DNA from: Marinobacter sp. F3R11
GTDB taxonomy: Bacteria; Pseudomonadota; Gammaproteobacteria; Pseudomonadales; Oleiphilaceae
DNA length: 64,000 nucleotides
Assembly (NCBI RefSeq): GCF_003318275.1
Contig: NZ_QOCH01000010.1
Location: 1 to 64,000, forward strand
Direction of reading: 5' to 3'
Made by a program: the position numbers and the translations under genes. The notes under the pieces were generated by a model. That model did not search any database, was not told the origin of the DNA, and was given only the letters and a program-made list of their open reading frames with translations. Below, piece by piece: positions 25,672-34,319 of the stretch. The first letter of the stretch is position 1. The number at the start of each line of letters is the position of its first letter.

Positions 25672-26859
25672 ATGCTGAAACCAACACTTACCTCCAGACA
25701 TGCTGCTGGCATAACCGCAGTGCTCGGTTTGCTCTCGCTTTTTCCACCGCTCGCCACTGATATGTACCTTTCTGCTCTTGGTGATATTGCTGAGGCGATG
25801 AACGCGACCTCTTCCGCTGCAGAGTTGTCGCTGTCTGTGTTTTTTCTCGGCCTGTGTGTGGGGCAACTGATTGTAGGGCCATTGATCGATAGCCACGGGC
25901 GGAAGGGGCCTCTATTGGGCGCAACTGCGTTATTTGTTGTGACTTCTATTGCTCTGCCGCTGGTTAAGCACATTGAGGTGTTTAATGCGTTGCGATTTTT
26001 GCAGGCGCTTGGTGCCTGTGGTGGGATGGTGGTTGGTAGAGCCGTAGTCAATGATTTATACGAAGGGCGTGAAGCGGCCAAGGTGATGACGATTCTGGTG
26101 ATGCTGCTGACCATTGGCCCCATAGTTTCGCCAATTCTGGGCAGCCTGTTGCTTGAGGCCTACGGGTGGCGCTCGAATTTTGTTGTCATGATTCTTGTCG
26201 GCTTGTTAGCGCTGATACTGTCTTTGTTTATCGTGCCCGAAACACTGGCACCTCAAAACCGTATTGCAGCACCCTTTCGGACGGGTGGCCGGACTGCAGT
26301 TAAATTGTTGAGACAGCGGGATTTCATAGTGCCAACCTTGATTGCGGGCCTTGTGCAAGGAGGGATGTTTGCTTTTATTACAGGGTCTTCGGGTGTATTT
26401 CAGGGCGTGTTCAATTTGGGTTCCCTGGCATACGCGGGTGTGTTTGCCGGAATCGCGACGGCTTTGCTTGTGTTTGGGAAAGTGAATACCCGGTTGCTGG
26501 ACCATTTCTCTCCGCGGCAGATATTAAAAACAGGTTTGCCATGTTATGTGGCATTTGCACTTATCCTGACTCTGCTTTCAGATACCCGCGAGTTGTGGGT
26601 ATTCATTCCACCACTTTGGCTGGCCATCGGCATGGTGGGCTTGCTCTCTGCCAACGCCATGGCCCTGTCGATGGGGGCTGCACGACATAGCGCAGGTATA
26701 GGTTCTGCTGTATTGGGTGCAATCCAGTTTGGTATTGCTTTCACGGTATCTTCCAGTGTTGCACTGGGTGGAAGTGATTCGCCCCTGCCTATGGCTCTGG
26801 GGCTATTGCTCCCTGCCGGTGCTGCATTGCTGCTTTCATTGAGGGCACCCCAATTATGA
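25672..26859 (+). CDS. MFS drug-resistance transporter, Bcr/CflA type
   Basis: A 395-residue, 12-segment major-facilitator protein. The Bcr/CflA marks are PPLATDMYLSAL near the N-terminus, the motif A region GPLIDSHGRKGPLLG (about residues 63-77), and motif C-like PIVSPILGSLLLEAYGWR. Such pumps export drugs or small metabolites by proton antiport; the substrate here is unknown. Control by the divergent TetR is likely. The last few codons (RAPQL) and the stop are encoded by sequence derived from the yjbQ copy at 26841-27045, so the natural C-terminus appears to have been replaced at a recombination joint. Confidence 0.9.
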   Translation: MLKPTLTSRHAAGITAVLGLLSLFPPLATDMYLSALGDIAEAMNATSSAAELSLSVFFLGLCVGQLIVGPLIDSHGRKGPLLGATALFVVTSIALPLVKHIEVFNALRFLQALGACGGMVVGRAVVNDLYEGREAAKVMTILVMLLTIGPIVSPILGSLLLEAYGWRSNFVVMILVGLLALILSLFIVPETLAPQNRIAAPFRTGGRTAVKLLRQRDFIVPTLIAGLVQGGMFAFITGSSGVFQGVFNLGSLAYAGVFAGIATALLVFGKVNTRLLDHFSPRQILKTGLPCYVAFALILTLLSDTRELWVFIPPLWLAIGMVGLLSANAMALSMGAARHSAGIGSAVLGAIQFGIAFTVSSSVALGGSDSPLPMALGLLLPAGAALLLSLRAPQL

Positions 26860-27045
26860 GCACGTTCTGGAAGGGCCGGACGACATGCCGGCTCATATCA
26901 AGAGCCTTCTCATCGGCTCCTCACTTACGCTGCCTGTGAGCCACGGCCATTTGGCACTCGGGACCTGGCAGGGCATATATCTTTGTGAGCACAGAGACCG
27001 CGCCGATGGTCGCCGGATTGTTGTACTCTGCAGGGGCGTTGGTGA
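26841..27045 (+). pseudogene. Second, frameshifted copy of the yjbQ 3' end
   Basis: These 205 bases match the last 65 codons of yjbQ (23622-23818) at about 170 positions by hand count. Conserved blocks include GACATGCCGGCTCATATCAA and GTGAGCCACGGCCATTTGGC. One extra base near the left edge and one missing base around 27025 break the frame. There is no start or N-terminal half. The stop of the MFS gene is the out-of-frame TGA inside its TATGAG. It is a relic of recombination, not a working gene. Confidence 0.88.
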
Positions 27046-27294
27046 TTCCGGGTTAGCTGATAGCCAGAGTTTTGATCTTGTATTTCAAGGTGTTATTCCT
27101 TACATCGGGCGGTCATGTCTATCCAGCCATTCCACCGCAAGAGCGCAATTACGGCTTTTGAGCCTTGCAAAGCAGCGCGCGACACTCTATTTTGAATTCT
27201 TAATGCAGTGTGCTATCTACAGGGATGATTCCATTCAGACGCAGCAGCTACACAAAATTCCGGAAGCTTACTGCTCCTCTTAAGAAAAGGTCAT

Positions 27295-27954
27295 ATGGGA
27301 AAGATACAGCATAGAGTTCTTTATCAAGAAGCTGCGGACAGAATCAGAGAGTTAATCGAACTCGGTACGTTGGCCCCGGGCGAGAAAATTTCCGAGAAAA
27401 AGCTCTGTGAAAAGTTCGGTATATCCAGAACACCCCTTCGCGAAGCCTTGAAAGTTCTGAAGTCCGAAGGCTTGATTGAAATTCCGCCAAACCGTGGCGC
27501 CCGCGTAACCCTTTTGACCACGAAGGACGTCGAGCACACTTACGACGTCATGGCTGCTCTGGAAGGATTGGCCGGGGAAACTGCCTGCCGGTACATCAGT
27601 GATGCTGAGGTTGCCCGCATACGTGAGCTTCACCTCAAAATGGTCGAGCATTTTCAGCGTAGTGAGCTCAAGGAGTATTTTCGCGCCAACCAGCAAATTC
27701 ATGAATGCATCATGCTGGCGTCGAAAAACGATGTGCTCATGGAAATGTACAACAACCTCAGTCAGCGTATTAAGCAAATCCGCTATTCAGCTCAGATGAC
27801 CGACGAATACTGGAACAAAGCAGTGAATGACCATGAAAATATGATAGAGGCTCTTGAGGATCGCGACGGAGAACGCCTTGGTAACATTCTCCGGAATCAC
27901 TTGGGTCACCATAAACTCGAGTCCGAAGATCTGAAGGAAATGATTGCCGACTAA
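27295..27954 (+). CDS. GntR-family regulator with FCD domain
   Basis: A 219-residue FadR/FCD-type regulator. The winged helix (about residues 9-75) contains IRELIELGTLAPGEKISEKKLCEKFGISRTPLREALKVL; the C-terminal all-helical FCD domain has the usual metal-binding Asp/His pattern with HEMI..H-like residues toward the end (DHENMIEALEDRDGERLGNILRNHLGHH). Start at ATG 27295. It precedes a TauE/SafE permease, an amidase and a TRAP transporter on the same strand, so it probably senses their substrate or a breakdown product. The 250 bases upstream hold only the yjbQ relic and nothing recognisable. Confidence 0.9.
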   Translation: MGKIQHRVLYQEAADRIRELIELGTLAPGEKISEKKLCEKFGISRTPLREALKVLKSEGLIEIPPNRGARVTLLTTKDVEHTYDVMAALEGLAGETACRYISDAEVARIRELHLKMVEHFQRSELKEYFRANQQIHECIMLASKNDVLMEMYNNLSQRIKQIRYSAQMTDEYWNKAVNDHENMIEALEDRDGERLGNILRNHLGHHKLESEDLKEMIAD

Positions 27955-28471
27955 CTCGTATAAACCCGATCCCGAATTTTTCTGGCAGTATGAAACCCTC
28001 CAAATCCTTGGGGTATCACAACGCGTGGTATCCCAGAACCTGACCTTCCTCTTCCATCGATCCAGCGTAGTGCGCGTGGGTGTTGATTCTGCACCATAGA
28101 TAGGCGGGTGGCTGGCAGCGCCCCTATTCAGAGTCAAGCCATACCGGTTTAACCAATTGAAAAATATTGAAATTCTATCTTTGGTATTAAGTGTGCTTTA
28201 TAATTATGAATTCATAATACATAATTCCCACTGAGCCTCATAAGAATTCGTCAATGATTTTCTGTTGCTGGCTCATTCCCATGTCGAAGCCGCCAGGGCT
28301 GTGTGTTGTATAGAGCCTGGATGTGTTCAGGTGAGGTGGTAGGTACTGCAGTTCAGCGCATGACCGACGAACTTCCTTTTCTGGCAAGGTCATTCAACAA
28401 GCGCTATGTCAGCGTATTTCAGGGTTGGGCGCTTGCCGCCCTTCCCGACATTTTTTTGGAGCGAGGTTTGT
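27955..28471. promoter_or_regulatory. Leader region of the TauE-amidase unit with a 16-base palindrome
   Basis: No convincing gene in 517 bases. Near the middle lie GAAAAATATTGAAATT (28159-28174), TTGGTATTAAG (28181-28191) and the perfect palindrome ATTATGAATTCATAAT (28203-28218). A close copy of the first element and of TTGGTAT recurs upstream of the TRAP operon at 30839-30891. These are candidate promoter or operator elements for the GntR regulator. The ribosome site of the next gene (GGAGCGAGG) is at 28458-28466. Confidence 0.5.
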
Positions 28472-29260
28472 ATGTTGTCAGCGCTGATATTTTTCTCTCT
28501 TGTGGGCGCCGTGGCCGGCGTGATTGCCGGCTTGTTTGGTATCGGTGGGGGAGTGGTGATTGTGCCAGCGCTGATCGTCGCTCTCAATCAGCAGGGTGTT
28601 GATCCCGTTGTGGTGGTCCATCTTGCTATCGGTACCTCGCTGGGGATCATTACGGTAACCGGCGCGTCTTCAGCGCTGGCCCACTGGAAAAAGGGCGCCG
28701 TGGCTTTCGATCTGCTCAGGCAAATGCTCCCCGGACTGATGCTTGGCGCTGTGCTGGGCGGGCTCATCGCTGACCAGTTGCCGGCCGAACTTCTTGAGCG
28801 CTACTTCGGGGTGTTCATGCTTCTGCTGGCTTTTCGGATGCTGTTTGCCAGGCCCCCTAAAGAGGGGCGGCAACCAGTCGGATTACCCGCAATGTTTGCT
28901 GCGGGAGGAATGATTGGCTCGATCTCAGCACTGTTCGGTATAGGCGGGGGGGTGCTCAACGTACCCTGGCTTGCCAGGAATGGAGCCAGTATGGCGAGGG
29001 CAGTTGGTACCTCAGCGGCTTGTGGTCTGCCCATCGCAGCGATGGGCGCTGCGACCTTTATTTTTACGGGGCAAGAGCAATCGACATTACCGGCGTACAG
29101 CACAGGTTATCTCTATTGGCCAGCATTCGTCGGCATCGCCGTGTTCAGTGTTCCCTGCGCCAGACTGGGAGTCAGACTTGCCCATTACTTATCGCCACAG
29201 CTGCTTAAGCGCCTTTTTGCACTTTTGATGCTGCTGGTTGGTTTAAAATTAATCGTCTGA
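28472..29260 (+). CDS. TauE/SafE family sulfite/organosulfonate-type permease
   Basis: A 262-residue inner-membrane protein with about eight hydrophobic segments and the paired glycine motifs of the TauE/SafE (UPF0721) family: AGVIAGLFGIGGGVVIVPAL near the N-terminus and IGSISALFGIGGGVLNVPWL in the second half, an internal repeat. Members move sulfite, sulfoacetate, taurine breakdown products and other organic anions; the substrate here is unknown. ATG 28472 is selected over an upstream frame start at 28406 because of GGAGCGAGG. An amidase follows 39 bases downstream. Confidence 0.9.
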   Translation: MLSALIFFSLVGAVAGVIAGLFGIGGGVVIVPALIVALNQQGVDPVVVVHLAIGTSLGIITVTGASSALAHWKKGAVAFDLLRQMLPGLMLGAVLGGLIADQLPAELLERYFGVFMLLLAFRMLFARPPKEGRQPVGLPAMFAAGGMIGSISALFGIGGGVLNVPWLARNGASMARAVGTSAACGLPIAAMGAATFIFTGQEQSTLPAYSTGYLYWPAFVGIAVFSVPCARLGVRLAHYLSPQLLKRLFALLMLLVGLKLIV

Positions 29261-29299
29261 GCGGCCCATATGTTCGCTGGACCCGAAGGGAGAAGTAAC

Positions 29300-30574
29300 G
29301 TGAACAATAACCCTGACATGACAATCAATGGCTATCAGGTCGCCCTTGCAGAGGGGCGCGCTGAACCCCTTGACTGGTGGCACACCTGCGCGGCGCGGAT
29401 CGAACAGCGCGAGCCCGAGGTGAAAGCCTGGGAGGCCTTGTCTGTCACGCCCCCGGAACTGGATGCTGATCTGGCAGGCAAGCCATTATTCGGTGTGCCT
29501 GTTGGCATCAAGGATATTATCGAAACTGTTGATTTTCCGACGGGCTGGGGCACTGGTGGCTACCTGCAGACTCCCTCTTCGCTTGTCGATGCTTCGTTGG
29601 TGACACTGCTTCAGAAGCAGGGCGCTTTGGTTATGGGTAAAACAGTCTCAACCGAACTTGCGTTCTTTACGCCAGGTAAGACTCGTAACCCGCATGATCT
29701 GTCACGGACTCCCGGTGGCTCATCAAGTGGATCGGCAGCTGCAGTAGCCGCAGGCATGGTGCCGCTGGCCTTCGGCACCCAGACCGCCGGCAGCATGATC
29801 CGCCCGGCGAGCTATTGCGGAGTGTTCGGTTTCAAACCGACTTTCGATACTCTTAGTGCCGCAGGCGTGAAATCGTTTGCGCCATCCCTGGATACCCTGG
29901 GCTGGTTTGCACGCAATATTGAGGACATCTGCACGACTTTTTCGGTTCTGACGCGCGCGCCACGTATCACGGCACTGAACGACCTCGCTGGTGTGCGTGT
30001 CGGCGTCCGTAGCCTGCCCGGCACTCTCCCGCTTGAGGATGATGTCGTACAGGCGCTGGCCGCAGCCCAGGCACGGCTGGAGAAAGTGGGTGCCGAAGTG
30101 GTGCCTCTGCCCCTGGATGCACGCTACGAAACACTGGTCGAACACCAAAAAGTGGTGATGGCCTATGAAGCGGCCCAAACCCTTGCCAGTGAATACTCTC
30201 GATTATCGGACCGCATGAGCCTTAAATTGGTTGAGCTGATCGAGGAGGGCAAGGCGATCGACTATCCACGATACCGCGAAGCGATGCTAGTGGCAGCGAA
30301 CCTGCGGCAGGCCCTGACTGCGGTATTCGAGACTCAGGTTGATGTAATCCTTGCTGCCAGTGCTACAGGCGAGGCCCCTGAAGGTATTGAAAATACCGGC
30401 GACTCGATCTTCTGTCGTTCCTGGACACTGCTTGGCGTGCCATGTCTCAATCTGCCTCTAAGCAAAGGGAAGACTGGAATGCCGGTAGGTGTTCAATTGG
30501 TGGCAGATCGCTGGCAGGACCAGCGACTGCTTGAGATTGCCAGTACCCTGATGGCGAGGGAAGTGGCCGTATAG
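29300..30574 (+). CDS. Amidase (amidase-signature family)
   Basis: A 424-residue amide hydrolase with a Ser-cisSer-Lys site: Lys71 in GIKDIIE, the cis-Ser in GGSSSGSAAAVAAGM (residues 139-153) and the nucleophile Ser165 in TQTAGSMIRPAS, where most relatives have TDTGGSIRIP. Length is typical of AtzE/AtzF-like and other small amidases. GTG 29300 is the best start (GGGAGAAG just upstream). Next to an import system and GntR, it probably releases ammonia from an imported amide; the substrate is not evident. Confidence 0.9.
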   Translation: MNNNPDMTINGYQVALAEGRAEPLDWWHTCAARIEQREPEVKAWEALSVTPPELDADLAGKPLFGVPVGIKDIIETVDFPTGWGTGGYLQTPSSLVDASLVTLLQKQGALVMGKTVSTELAFFTPGKTRNPHDLSRTPGGSSSGSAAAVAAGMVPLAFGTQTAGSMIRPASYCGVFGFKPTFDTLSAAGVKSFAPSLDTLGWFARNIEDICTTFSVLTRAPRITALNDLAGVRVGVRSLPGTLPLEDDVVQALAAAQARLEKVGAEVVPLPLDARYETLVEHQKVVMAYEAAQTLASEYSRLSDRMSLKLVELIEEGKAIDYPRYREAMLVAANLRQALTAVFETQVDVILAASATGEAPEGIENTGDSIFCRSWTLLGVPCLNLPLSKGKTGMPVGVQLVADRWQDQRLLEIASTLMAREVAV

Positions 30575-30955
30575 GCCATGGGCGGTAGCGAAAGTTGAAT
30601 ACCATTATTTTCAGTTTCGACAATTTCAGCCCGATTCCGGGCTGAAATTGTCCCCCTTCCTTTTGAAGACTACACCTGCGCTGCAAATCCTTGCTTGCCC
30701 CGAGGCTATTCGTTCCAGAAAAACGAGTTCTTCTACCTTGGTTCATCCCCGGGCAACTTTACGGTGCGTATTTCGCCCTTAGCAAGACGAAGCGTGCTGT
30801 TCCGGTGCGAAATTTCTAGCCCAATAACCTTCCAGATAGAAAAATATTAAAATTGTAGTTATTAATCAATAGGATAAGGATTTTGGTATACATTATGCAA
30901 AATTCAATTCAGAAGTTGATGAATTAAATGAAAACGACAACCGGAGAGAGAAAAG
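30575..30955. promoter_or_regulatory. Gap between amidase and TRAP genes: hairpin plus promoter-like elements
   Basis: The left half holds the strong hairpin at 30619-30652. The right half is A/T-rich and has GAAAAATATTAAAATT (30839-30854) and TTGGTATAC (30883-30891), near copies of elements found upstream of the TauE gene. TTGGTATAC also resembles half of the palindromes bound by FCD-type GntR proteins. A new transcript probably starts here. Confidence 0.5.
30619..30652 (+). terminator. Perfect 15-pair hairpin after the amidase gene
   Basis: 30619-30633 is exactly complementary to 30638-30652 with a four-base loop. The run after it is C-rich, then TTTT, so it is not a textbook T-run terminator, but the stability and position 45 bases after the stop suggest termination or transcript protection. 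Confidence 0.6.
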
Positions 30956-31963
30956 ATGACTATTCGCAGGAAGATTCTTATTGCCACCGCTTCGATTCCC
31001 ATGATGCTCGCATCGGCGCTGCTTTATGCGGCGCAGCCGATCAATGTCTCTTATAACGCAGCCGCAGGCTCCAGCTGGCATCAGGGGGCCGAACGCTTCC
31101 GCGACCTGGTGGATGAATATTCCGAAGGGGACTACGTCGTTCGCCTGCATCCCAATGCTGCGCTGGCTGGGGGGAGTGACCGGGTTGAGCTGGAGATGAC
31201 GCAATCCGGTGCTATCCAATTTCTGATCAAGTCGACAACCTGGATGACTGGCCTCGATTCGCGCTATCAGGTACTGGGGCTACCCTGGCTTTTCCCAGAT
31301 CATGAGACGGCTAATGCTGTTATGGACGGCCCGGCAGGTGATGAACTGTTAAATGATCTGGAACGGCACGACCTCGTGGGTCTGGCGTGGGGTGTGAACG
31401 GCTTCCGGCAAGTGACCAACTCGAAAAGACCGATTACAGAGCCTGCTGATTTTGAGGGTCTGAGCGTTCGTGTTCCAGGCATTGAGCTCTACTTGGCGAT
31501 CTTCGAAACCTTGGGTGCTTCGCCAACCACGATGAATTTCGCTGAGGTGTTCACCGGGCTTCAGACCGGTGCGGTCGATGGCCAGGAAAACCCTTTGTCA
31601 CTCATATGGTCATCGCGTTTTTATGACGCTCAGGATCACGTGACTATCTGGAACTACTCCTACGATGCACTTTCATTTGTCGGCAGTCTGCCTTTCTGGA
31701 ACAGCCTTTCAGAAGGTGACCAGGAAATGTTTACGAAAGCTGCACAGGAAGCCATGTCGTATCAGCGTGAAGTCGTCGCGCAGGAAGATATAGATCTGAT
31801 CGATGAATTGAAAGACGCGGGCATGACCGTTACCACACTCAGTGACGAGCAACTGACGGTATTCCAGGATGTTCTGAAGCCAGTTTACGGTGAGTACAAG
31901 CAGTCGCTCGGCGAAGAATTCGTGGAGCTCTTCGAATCCGGCGTTGCATCTAATACCAAGTAA
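30956..31963 (+). CDS. TRAP transporter substrate-binding protein (DctP family)
   Basis: The periplasmic receptor of a TRAP transporter, 335 residues. A Sec signal is cut after about residue 25 (LLYA-AQP). DctP features are the N-terminal strand INVSYNAAAGSSWHQGAERF, the domain hinge, the conserved Arg near FEGLSVRVPG that binds a substrate carboxylate, and the motif NFAEVFTGLQTGAVDGQENPLS. GGAGAGAG precedes ATG 30956. Together with the DctQ and DctM genes that follow it forms a complete tripartite system; the presence of the binding-site Arg suggests an organic acid. Confidence 0.93.
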   Translation: MTIRRKILIATASIPMMLASALLYAAQPINVSYNAAAGSSWHQGAERFRDLVDEYSEGDYVVRLHPNAALAGGSDRVELEMTQSGAIQFLIKSTTWMTGLDSRYQVLGLPWLFPDHETANAVMDGPAGDELLNDLERHDLVGLAWGVNGFRQVTNSKRPITEPADFEGLSVRVPGIELYLAIFETLGASPTTMNFAEVFTGLQTGAVDGQENPLSLIWSSRFYDAQDHVTIWNYSYDALSFVGSLPFWNSLSEGDQEMFTKAAQEAMSYQREVVAQEDIDLIDELKDAGMTVTTLSDEQLTVFQDVLKPVYGEYKQSLGEEFVELFESGVASNTK

Positions 31964-32031
31964 TGCCGCGCAACGGGGTGGTCGATTCAGGCTACCCCGT
32001 TTATTTCTTGCCTGCCATGCGAGGTCTTAAC

Positions 32032-32583
32032 GTGGAAAGATTGAAGAAATACTCGATTTTCACGATTGATCATCTGGAAGAGATCGTTGTTGTCGTGTGT
32101 ATGCTCGGTATCGTCATTCTCACTTTTACTGCAGTGATTGCTCGCTACGTCCTCAAAATTCCCATTGCCGGTGCCGATGAAGTGGCAACTTTCATGTTCC
32201 TGTGGGCTGCGTTATTTGGTGCCTCTGCTGCGTTCAAGTACAACCAGCATGGCAGTGTTCCGCTCCTTGCTGACTTCTTGCCTTCTGGTTGCCGCCGCAT
32301 TGCTGATTTACTGGTCTTGCTGGTCACTGCAGCGTTTTTTGCTTTTCTGGCCTATTACTGCTGGATCTTTCTGATTCAATCGGTCCGGGTTGGTCAAACC
32401 AGCTCAGCGACGGGCATCCCCGTATGGACTATCAATGCAGGTATTTTTGCCAGTTTATCAATGTGTGGGGTTCGGTGTTTGATCGCGGTCGTTCGGGATA
32501 TCGCCGGCTTACCACGGTACAAGAACGTCCCCTCCTCGGACATGCTCCTTTCTGAAAGTGAGTTGGAACAGCAGTACAAATAG
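32032..32583 (+). CDS. TRAP transporter small permease (DctQ)
   Basis: A 183-residue protein with four transmembrane segments at about residues 18-40, 54-72, 93-115 and 130-150, the DctQ pattern. I place the start at GTG 32032 with GAGG at 32021-32024; a longer frame to 31963 would add an implausible N-terminus overlapping the dctP stop. It links DctP to the large permease in the inner membrane. Confidence 0.88.
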   Translation: MERLKKYSIFTIDHLEEIVVVVCMLGIVILTFTAVIARYVLKIPIAGADEVATFMFLWAALFGASAAFKYNQHGSVPLLADFLPSGCRRIADLLVLLVTAAFFAFLAYYCWIFLIQSVRVGQTSSATGIPVWTINAGIFASLSMCGVRCLIAVVRDIAGLPRYKNVPSSDMLLSESELEQQYK

Positions 32584-32613
32584 ACCTTTTGTTTATTCTG
32601 CGGAGATTTATTG

Positions 32614-33909
32614 ATGGATGTACTTTCAAGCGCTGGCATATTGGCCTTGCTGCTTTTCTTTGTTTTTCTGCTGGCTAATTTTCCGATCTCGATATCGCTG
32701 GGGCTTGCCGGGGTGGTGGTTTTCGCATACAACCATATTGCACCTTTCACTACCTTGCCGCAGATCTTTTCCGGTGCCATCGATTCCTTCACTCTACTGG
32801 CTATTCCGCTCTTTATTGTTGCCGGAAACATGATCGCGCAAACGGGTCTCGCTACCCGGTTAGTGTATCTGGCGCAATTCATGTTGGGCCGTGTTCCTGG
32901 TGGGTTGGCGATTACCGTAATTGTTGCGGGAGCTTTCCTTGGTGCCTTGTCGGGCTCGAATGTTGCGGCAATCGCTGCACTTGGTTTTATGATCGGTGCC
33001 ATGCAGAAAGCTGGCTATCCATTGGGCTTTTCATGTGCCACGGTAGCGGCAGGTTGCACCTTTGGCGTTGTAATTCCGCCGAGTATTAATCTGATTCTTT
33101 ATGGTGTGATTTCCAATTCTTCTATCCCGGCGTTATTCGCAGCGGGGATAGGACCTGGGCTCATTCTTGCCGTGGTGTTGTGCGCTTATATTTTCTTCGT
33201 CGCCAAAAAGCGAAAATTTCCTATTGCCGAGATTGAAAGGACCGGGAAGGAATTCCGGCGGGCGCTGAAGGATGCTTTTTGGGGGTTGATGGCACCAGTA
33301 ATTATCCTGGGAGGTATATATGGAGGCATATTTACTGCCACAGAAGCGGCGGCGGTGGCCGTAGTCTATGTGTTCATTATCGATCGCTTCGTCTATCGCC
33401 AGATTCGGCTCAAGGATTATCCTTACCTTATGTTGCAATCGGGTATCACTACCGGGGTGGTGATGCTGATTCTGGCCATGGCGTCGATTCTGTCGTTCAT
33501 TCTCATGATCGACGGGACTGCCATGCAGGTGCGGGATTGGCTTCTGGCGGCCAGTGGCGGCAGTGCCGTGATCATGTTGTTGCTCGTCAACTTCATTCTG
33601 TTCTTTGCCGGGGCTTTTCTTGACCCTGTATCGGCTATCTTCCTGTTGGTCCCCCTTCTGTTACCGGCCGTACAGGCAGTGGGTGTGGACACCATTCATT
33701 TCGGTGCCATTATGACCACCAACTTGTCCATGGCACACATCACGCCACCGATAGGGCTCGCCCTTTACCTGGCCTCTCAGATTGCAGGCATACGCTTTAC
33801 TCAAGCGGCCAAAGCCGTGGTGCCGTTCGTCATATGTGAGATGTTTGCCTTGATGATCATTACGTATTTCCCGGGCTTCACGCTGTTCTTTGTGAATTTG
33901 TTAACTTAA
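32614..33909 (+). CDS. TRAP transporter large permease (DctM)
   Basis: A 431-residue, about 12-segment DctM subunit, the ion-coupled transport channel. Typical stretches are FTLLAIPLFIVAGNMIAQTGLATRLV, GALSGSNVAAIAALGFMIGAM, GVVIPPSINLILYGVISN and the C-terminal MTTNLSMAHITPPIGLALYLAS. ATG 32614 lies eight bases after GGAG (32602-32605). It closes the three-gene TRAP operon. Confidence 0.95.
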   Translation: MDVLSSAGILALLLFFVFLLANFPISISLGLAGVVVFAYNHIAPFTTLPQIFSGAIDSFTLLAIPLFIVAGNMIAQTGLATRLVYLAQFMLGRVPGGLAITVIVAGAFLGALSGSNVAAIAALGFMIGAMQKAGYPLGFSCATVAAGCTFGVVIPPSINLILYGVISNSSIPALFAAGIGPGLILAVVLCAYIFFVAKKRKFPIAEIERTGKEFRRALKDAFWGLMAPVIILGGIYGGIFTATEAAAVAVVYVFIIDRFVYRQIRLKDYPYLMLQSGITTGVVMLILAMASILSFILMIDGTAMQVRDWLLAASGGSAVIMLLLVNFILFFAGAFLDPVSAIFLLVPLLLPAVQAVGVDTIHFGAIMTTNLSMAHITPPIGLALYLASQIAGIRFTQAAKAVVPFVICEMFALMIITYFPGFTLFFVNLLT

Positions 33910-34319
33910 CCAGGCTATGCTTTTGGTGAGGTGATTGAGTATGTGTGAGACTGCCCCCCGTTAAGGCATCAAACTCAGAAACTAGAAATGAGATATAGAT
34001 ACGAGCAGGCAGGGATGCTTTAACTTTGACGAGCGAATTGAATTTGACTGGAAGCCGTCAGGCCTTGGAATATTGTCTGGGGTTCGCTGATCGTTACAAT
34101 GAATTGCGCGCTTTCAGGTTGGCGGAATTTAACCCATAGCATTCTCATAATGGGTGGAAATGCACCCATTTATTGCCCTTTTGTTTTCTCGCTTTTCTAA
34201 AACTCCTTGATTTATAGACAGTTTTTAATCTGGCCTGCTCTTTGCTAATCTTTTGTACTGCGGCCCTCTCGGGCTCCATTGAGCACCCAATAAACAAAAT
34301 GAACCAGGGAGCATTCTCT
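33910..34319. promoter_or_regulatory. Leader of the TAXI-TRAP operon, with upstream inverted repeats
   Basis: No gene in 410 bases. AACCCAT (34131-34137), AATGGGTG (34149-34156) and CACCCATT (34163-34170) are three related half-sites; the last two form a perfect eight-base inverted repeat with a six-base spacer. They lie about 60-100 bases before the sigma-54 promoter at 34231-34246, the usual place for an activator of the NtrC/DctD type to bind. A DctD-like gene is at 39475. Confidence 0.6.
34231..34246 (+). promoter_or_regulatory. Sigma-54 promoter of the TAXI-TRAP operon
   Basis: TGGCCTGCTCTTTGCT contains GG and GC exactly ten bases apart and matches the TGGC and TTGCW blocks of the -24/-12 consensus. 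It precedes the gene at 34320 by 73 bases. Inverted repeats upstream and a DctD-like activator gene downstream in the same locus support it. Confidence 0.75.

Noticed and set aside
26885..27283. A 132-residue gene downstream of the MFS pump
   Set aside because: Its first 49 residues match the yjbQ C-terminus without the N-terminal half, and the frame then shifts into unrelated sequence.
28303..28602. A 99-codon plus-strand frame overlapping the TauE/SafE start
   Set aside because: It overlaps a strong gene in another frame and has no ribosome site or conserved pattern.
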